In this document: positions 5,982 through 8,719 of the stretch, in pieces
Numbering within the stretch: position 1 is the stretch's first letter
How the letters are laid out: each line of letters opens with the position of its first letter
NCBI GenBank assembly: GCA_013003145.1
Contig: JABDLH010000133.1
Coordinates: forward strand, 1 to 8,719
Direction: 5' to 3'
Origin: Flavobacteriaceae bacterium
GTDB taxonomy: Bacteria > Bacteroidota > Bacteroidia > Flavobacteriales > Flavobacteriaceae
Length of the DNA stretch: 8,719 bases
Translations under genes and position numbers: made by a program
The notes under the pieces: generated by a model
Databases searched by the model: none
What the model saw: the letters and a program-made list of their open reading frames with translations, nothing else
What the model was told of the DNA's origin: nothing

Positions 5982-8458
5982 TGGCCACTAAAAGTACAGA
6001 CCGGGATAAGGCCTTGTACGCTCTTGCGGAAAACTGGTTCCGGCAACAGCAGTGGAAACCTTTCCCCTTCCAGACCAAAGCGTGGAAAGCTTTCTTAGAG
6101 GGGAAGCACGGTTTACTAAACGCCCCTACCGGCAGTGGCAAGACCAACGCCCTCTGGTTTCCAATCGTATTACAATACCTGAAAGACAATCCCGACTATC
6201 AAAAAAAACATCCAAAAGGTCTTAAGGCCATATGGATCACACCCCTTCGCGCTCTTTCCCTGGAGATCAAACAATCCGCAGAACGGGTGATCAGGGACCT
6301 GGGCACACCACTCACCGTAGGCATCCGTAGTGGAGATACGTCTACTAAGGAGAGAGCCCAGCAAAAACGAAATATGCCCGACTTGCTCATCACCACTCCT
6401 GAAAGCCTGCAATTGTTGCTGGCTTCTAAGGGTTACGATAAGCAATTCCGACACTGTTCAGCCATTGTCGTGGATGAATGGCACGAACTGTTGGGAACGA
6501 AAAGAGGGGTGCAGATGGAGCTGGGCTTGTCTCGCTTAAAAACAGTAGCACCACAACTTCGTATATGGGGAATCTCTGCAACCATTGGAAACCTGGAACA
6601 GGCCCGCGAAGTATTGCTGGGCCCTGCTTCAGAAGCCCTGGAGAATTCGGTCCTGATCCGTGCAAGCATCCCCAAGAAGATCAAAGTACAGAGTATCATT
6701 CCCGATAAGATGGACAACTTTCCCTGGCGTGGTCACCTGGGCTTACATCTTATGGAGGACGTGGTTCCCATTATTGAGCGTAGCCGAACCACGCTATTAT
6801 TCACCAACACCAGGGGACAGTGCGAGATCTGGTACCAGCGGCTCTTGGAAAAGCACCCGGAACTGGCAGGGCTGATGGCCATGCACCACGGAAGTATTGG
6901 TAAGGAAACCCGTATCTGGGTAGAAGAAGCTATCAGGGACGAACGATTAAAAGCCGTGGTCTGTACCTCCAGTTTGGATCTCGGGGTAGATTTTGCACCG
7001 GTTGAAACCGTGGTGCAAATTGGCGGTCCCAAAGGCGTTGCGCGTTTTATGCAACGGGCGGGAAGAAGCGGACACAGACCGGGCGAAGAAAGTGTAATCT
7101 ATTTTTTGCCTACCCATGCCCTGGAACTGGTCGAAGCTTCAGCCTTAAAAAAAGCCGTGGAAACTCAAACGGTAGAGGATCGGCTTCCCTTCCTCTACAG
7201 CTTTGATGTGCTACTGCAGTACCTGACCACCCTAGCCGTATCTGACGGCTTTGTACCGGGGGAGATTTTCCAGGAGGTTAGAGGGACATTCTGCTTCCAG
7301 GATTTACCTGAAGAACAATGGCAATGGCTATTGAACTTCCTGGTAATGGGGAGCCAGAGCTTGCAATCTTATGATGAATACAAAAAGGTAGAAGTTGAAG
7401 ACGGGATTTTCAGGGTCACCAACCGCGGGGTTGCTATGCGCCACCGATTACAGATTGGCACCATTGTCAGTGATGCCCAGATATCCGTCAAATACCAAAA
7501 AGGAGGGTATATCGGCACCATAGAAGAGTCGTTTATCTCTAAGCTGAAGCCGGGGGATGTATTTACATTTGCCGGTAGGACCCTGGAATTTTTAAGGGTG
7601 AAGGAGATGCAGGCCATGGTGCGAAATTCCAGGTCAAAATCAACCAAGACCCCTAGCTGGATGGGAGGAAGACTAACCCTGACCTCGCAGATGTCCGAGT
7701 TGCTCCGGGAAGCACTGTATACGGCAGGGGAGCCGGTTGATCAACAGACAGAAGAAATCAGGGCACTGGAATCTTTATTTAAGAGGCAACGGAAAGAAAG
7801 TATTGTACCTAAACCGAGTGAATTCCTGATAGAAACCTTTAAAACCAGGGACGGCTATCATCACCTCTTCTATCCTTTTGAAGGAAGGTTCGTGCATGAG
7901 GCAATGGGCAGCCTGCTGAGCTACAGGATCAGCCTCCTGAATCCTATAACATTTTCCCTGGCTTTTAACGACTATGGTTTTGAACTGCTTTCGGATCAAC
8001 CCATAGACATGCAGCAAGTGCTGGATAATGATCTTTTCACGGTAGAATACATGCACGAGGACCTGCAGAACAGCCTGAATTCCACAGAAATGGCCAGGCG
8101 GAAATTCCGGGATATTGCCGTGATCAGCGGGATGGTATTCACCGGCTACCCCAACAAAGGGATCAAAATGAAACACCTGCAAAGCAATTCGCAGTTATTG
8201 TTTGATGTATTCCGGGATTATGAACCGGAGAACCTTTTATTTCAACAGGCTTTCCGGGAGACATTTGAACACCAGTTGGAAGAAGGACGGCTACGGATAG
8301 CCCTGGAGCGAATCGCAGAGCAGGAAGTAGTCTGGAAGGACTGTAAACAACCAACTCCCCTCTCCTTCCCTATTATCACTGACGGACTTCGAGAAAAATT
8401 ATCCAGCGAGAAACTGGCAGACCGTATTCAGCGGATGATTGCCAAACTACAGAAATGA
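5981..8458 (+). CDS. Ligase-associated DExH-box helicase, Lhr-Core type
   Basis: This is a superfamily 2 ATP-dependent 3'-5' single-strand DNA translocase and helicase (825 aa). Family members such as mycobacterial Lhr prefer loading on a 3' tail and unwind RNA:DNA hybrids well. Two RecA-like domains come first: FPFQTKAWKAF, then Walker A APTGSGKT (48-55, K54), TPLRALS (88-94), TTPESL (138-143), DEWH (165-168), SAT (199-201), TNTRGQ (275-280), TSSLDLGVD (329-337) and QRAGRSGHR (358-366). A winged-helix region follows at about 395-480. The Lhr beta-barrel domain comes next, including GYIGTIEESF and LKPGDVFTFAGRTLEF near 510-545 and PSWMGGRLTLTSQMSELL near 560-580. The length matches 'Lhr-Core' without the long C-terminal extension of E. 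coli Lhr. Its ATG at 5981 overlaps the ligase TGA (TGATG), so translation is coupled. No frameshift or missing motif was seen. Confidence 0.96.
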   Translation: MATKSTDRDKALYALAENWFRQQQWKPFPFQTKAWKAFLEGKHGLLNAPTGSGKTNALWFPIVLQYLKDNPDYQKKHPKGLKAIWITPLRALSLEIKQSAERVIRDLGTPLTVGIRSGDTSTKERAQQKRNMPDLLITTPESLQLLLASKGYDKQFRHCSAIVVDEWHELLGTKRGVQMELGLSRLKTVAPQLRIWGISATIGNLEQAREVLLGPASEALENSVLIRASIPKKIKVQSIIPDKMDNFPWRGHLGLHLMEDVVPIIERSRTTLLFTNTRGQCEIWYQRLLEKHPELAGLMAMHHGSIGKETRIWVEEAIRDERLKAVVCTSSLDLGVDFAPVETVVQIGGPKGVARFMQRAGRSGHRPGEESVIYFLPTHALELVEASALKKAVETQTVEDRLPFLYSFDVLLQYLTTLAVSDGFVPGEIFQEVRGTFCFQDLPEEQWQWLLNFLVMGSQSLQSYDEYKKVEVEDGIFRVTNRGVAMRHRLQIGTIVSDAQISVKYQKGGYIGTIEESFISKLKPGDVFTFAGRTLEFLRVKEMQAMVRNSRSKSTKTPSWMGGRLTLTSQMSELLREALYTAGEPVDQQTEEIRALESLFKRQRKESIVPKPSEFLIETFKTRDGYHHLFYPFEGRFVHEAMGSLLSYRISLLNPITFSLAFNDYGFELLSDQPIDMQQVLDNDLFTVEYMHEDLQNSLNSTEMARRKFRDIAVISGMVFTGYPNKGIKMKHLQSNSQLLFDVFRDYEPENLLFQQAFRETFEHQLEEGRLRIALERIAEQEVVWKDCKQPTPLSFPIITDGLREKLSSEKLADRIQRMIAKLQK

Positions 8459-8486
8459 CTCCGGCAGTATGCGCGAAAATTTGTAG

Positions 8487-8517
8487 TTGCAGGGTTCCCC
8501 TTACTGCTATAATTTTG
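8487..8517 (+). promoter_or_regulatory. Strong Bacteroidota-type promoter before pdeM
   Basis: TTG at 8487-8489 is followed after 20 bases by TAATTTTG at 8510-8517, a full match to TTG-N19..21-TAnnTTTG. A further TTTG lies at 8480-8483. The -7 box ends only 4 bases before the ATG at 8522, so transcription would start at or next to the start codon. This gives pdeM a promoter of its own in addition to read-through from the helicase gene. Confidence 0.6.
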
Positions 8518-8521
8518 CCAC

Positions 8522-8719
8522 ATGACCCGCTCACTGCCCATCCAGCAATCCAATTTTGAACTGCACCCCAGCGGGGCGCTATATTGGGTAGACCAATCAA
8601 TGTTGCTTATCAGTGATGTACACTTGGGAAAAGTATCCCATTTTCGTAAATATGGAGCGGCGGTTCCGCAGAATGCTATCGCGGCCAATTTCCGCTTGCT
8701 AGATGCTACAGTCCAGGAT
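8522..8719 (+). CDS. pdeM: Ligase-associated metallophosphoesterase/endonuclease PdeM (5' part only)
   Basis: This is the beginning of the fourth member of the cassette (TIGR04123-like, 'MPE'), a calcineurin-like binuclear metal phosphoesterase that in other bacteria acts as a Mn-dependent DNA endonuclease and phosphodiesterase. Only 66 residues are in the window. They include FELHPSGALYWVDQSMLLISDVHLGKVSHFRKYGAAVP in residues 12-49. SDVHLGK (31-37, D32 and H34) is the first metal-binding motif, and HFRKYGAAVP (40-49) is a hallmark of this family. The remaining metal motifs (GD, GNHD/E, GH and histidine pairs) lie beyond the right edge. The start at 8522 is supported by the full family N-terminus; a start at Met27 would remove the first strand. 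It follows the helicase after 63 bases. Confidence 0.92.
   Translation, partial: MTRSLPIQQSNFELHPSGALYWVDQSMLLISDVHLGKVSHFRKYGAAVPQNAIAANFRLLDATVQD

Noticed and set aside
6170..7032. Several overlapping frames on both strands inside the helicase gene
   Set aside because: All lie within the continuous 825-residue helicase frame with intact motifs and have no recognisable protein character.
7775..8182. 135-residue minus-strand frame within the helicase 3' half
   Set aside because: The sequence lacks domain character and is opposite a well-conserved coding region; it is best explained as a shadow frame.
3287..8719. The four-gene repair cluster as a previously undescribed system
   Set aside because: Each gene matches a named ligase-associated family, and the cluster has been described biochemically in other bacteria; only its regulatory details here may be new.
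1..8719. Mobile element, CRISPR or prophage signals
   Set aside because: No transposase or integrase, no spaced direct-repeat array, no tRNA or attachment duplication, and no abrupt change in composition was seen.

Overview
The window looks like a chromosomal segment from a member of the Bacteroidota, most likely a flavobacterium. This rests on three things: the style of the proteins (aspartokinase, SSAT-like GNAT, class I FBPase, TerB-like protein), the scarcity of clear Shine-Dalgarno sequences, and at least two good matches to the Bacteroidota -7 promoter element TAnnTTTG. Genes are tightly packed, base composition is moderate and even, and I see no transposase, integrase, CRISPR array, tRNA or rRNA. 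No gap between genes exceeds 180 bases.

Left part (1-2646), metabolism. On the minus strand, an SSAT-like GNAT acetyltransferase is followed by a monofunctional aspartate kinase. The two overlap by ATGA, so they are probably translated as a coupled pair. The kinase runs off the left edge. Divergent from them, on the plus strand, is a complete class I fructose-1,6-bisphosphatase (fbp), a gluconeogenic enzyme. The 95-base gap between the two transcription units holds back-to-back promoter candidates.

Middle (2647-3286). A small TerB/DjlA-like acidic helical protein lies on the minus strand, convergent with fbp. A 14-bp perfect palindrome covers its stop codon and probably acts as a terminator. 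A 177-base divergent region then leads to the right-hand operon.

Right part (3287-8719), DNA repair. Four same-strand genes form the known 'ligase-associated' DNA repair cassette: a metallo-beta-lactamase-fold exonuclease, an ATP-dependent DNA ligase, an Lhr-Core DExH helicase, and the start of the PdeM/MPE metallophosphoesterase, cut by the right edge. The gaps are 34 bases, a 1-base TGATG overlap, and 63 bases. Together they supply 3'-5' translocation and unwinding, Mn-dependent nuclease and phosphoesterase trimming, and strand sealing. The physiological lesion is still poorly defined for this cassette in any organism. This is the most biologically interesting part of the window, but the system itself is described, not new.

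The less expected details are regulatory. A near-consensus promoter sits just before pdeM, placed so that its transcript could be leaderless. Two mini-ORFs end in ATGA overlaps on the start codons of the exonuclease and the ligase. Two gene starts are probably further inside the reading frame than the longest ORF suggests.
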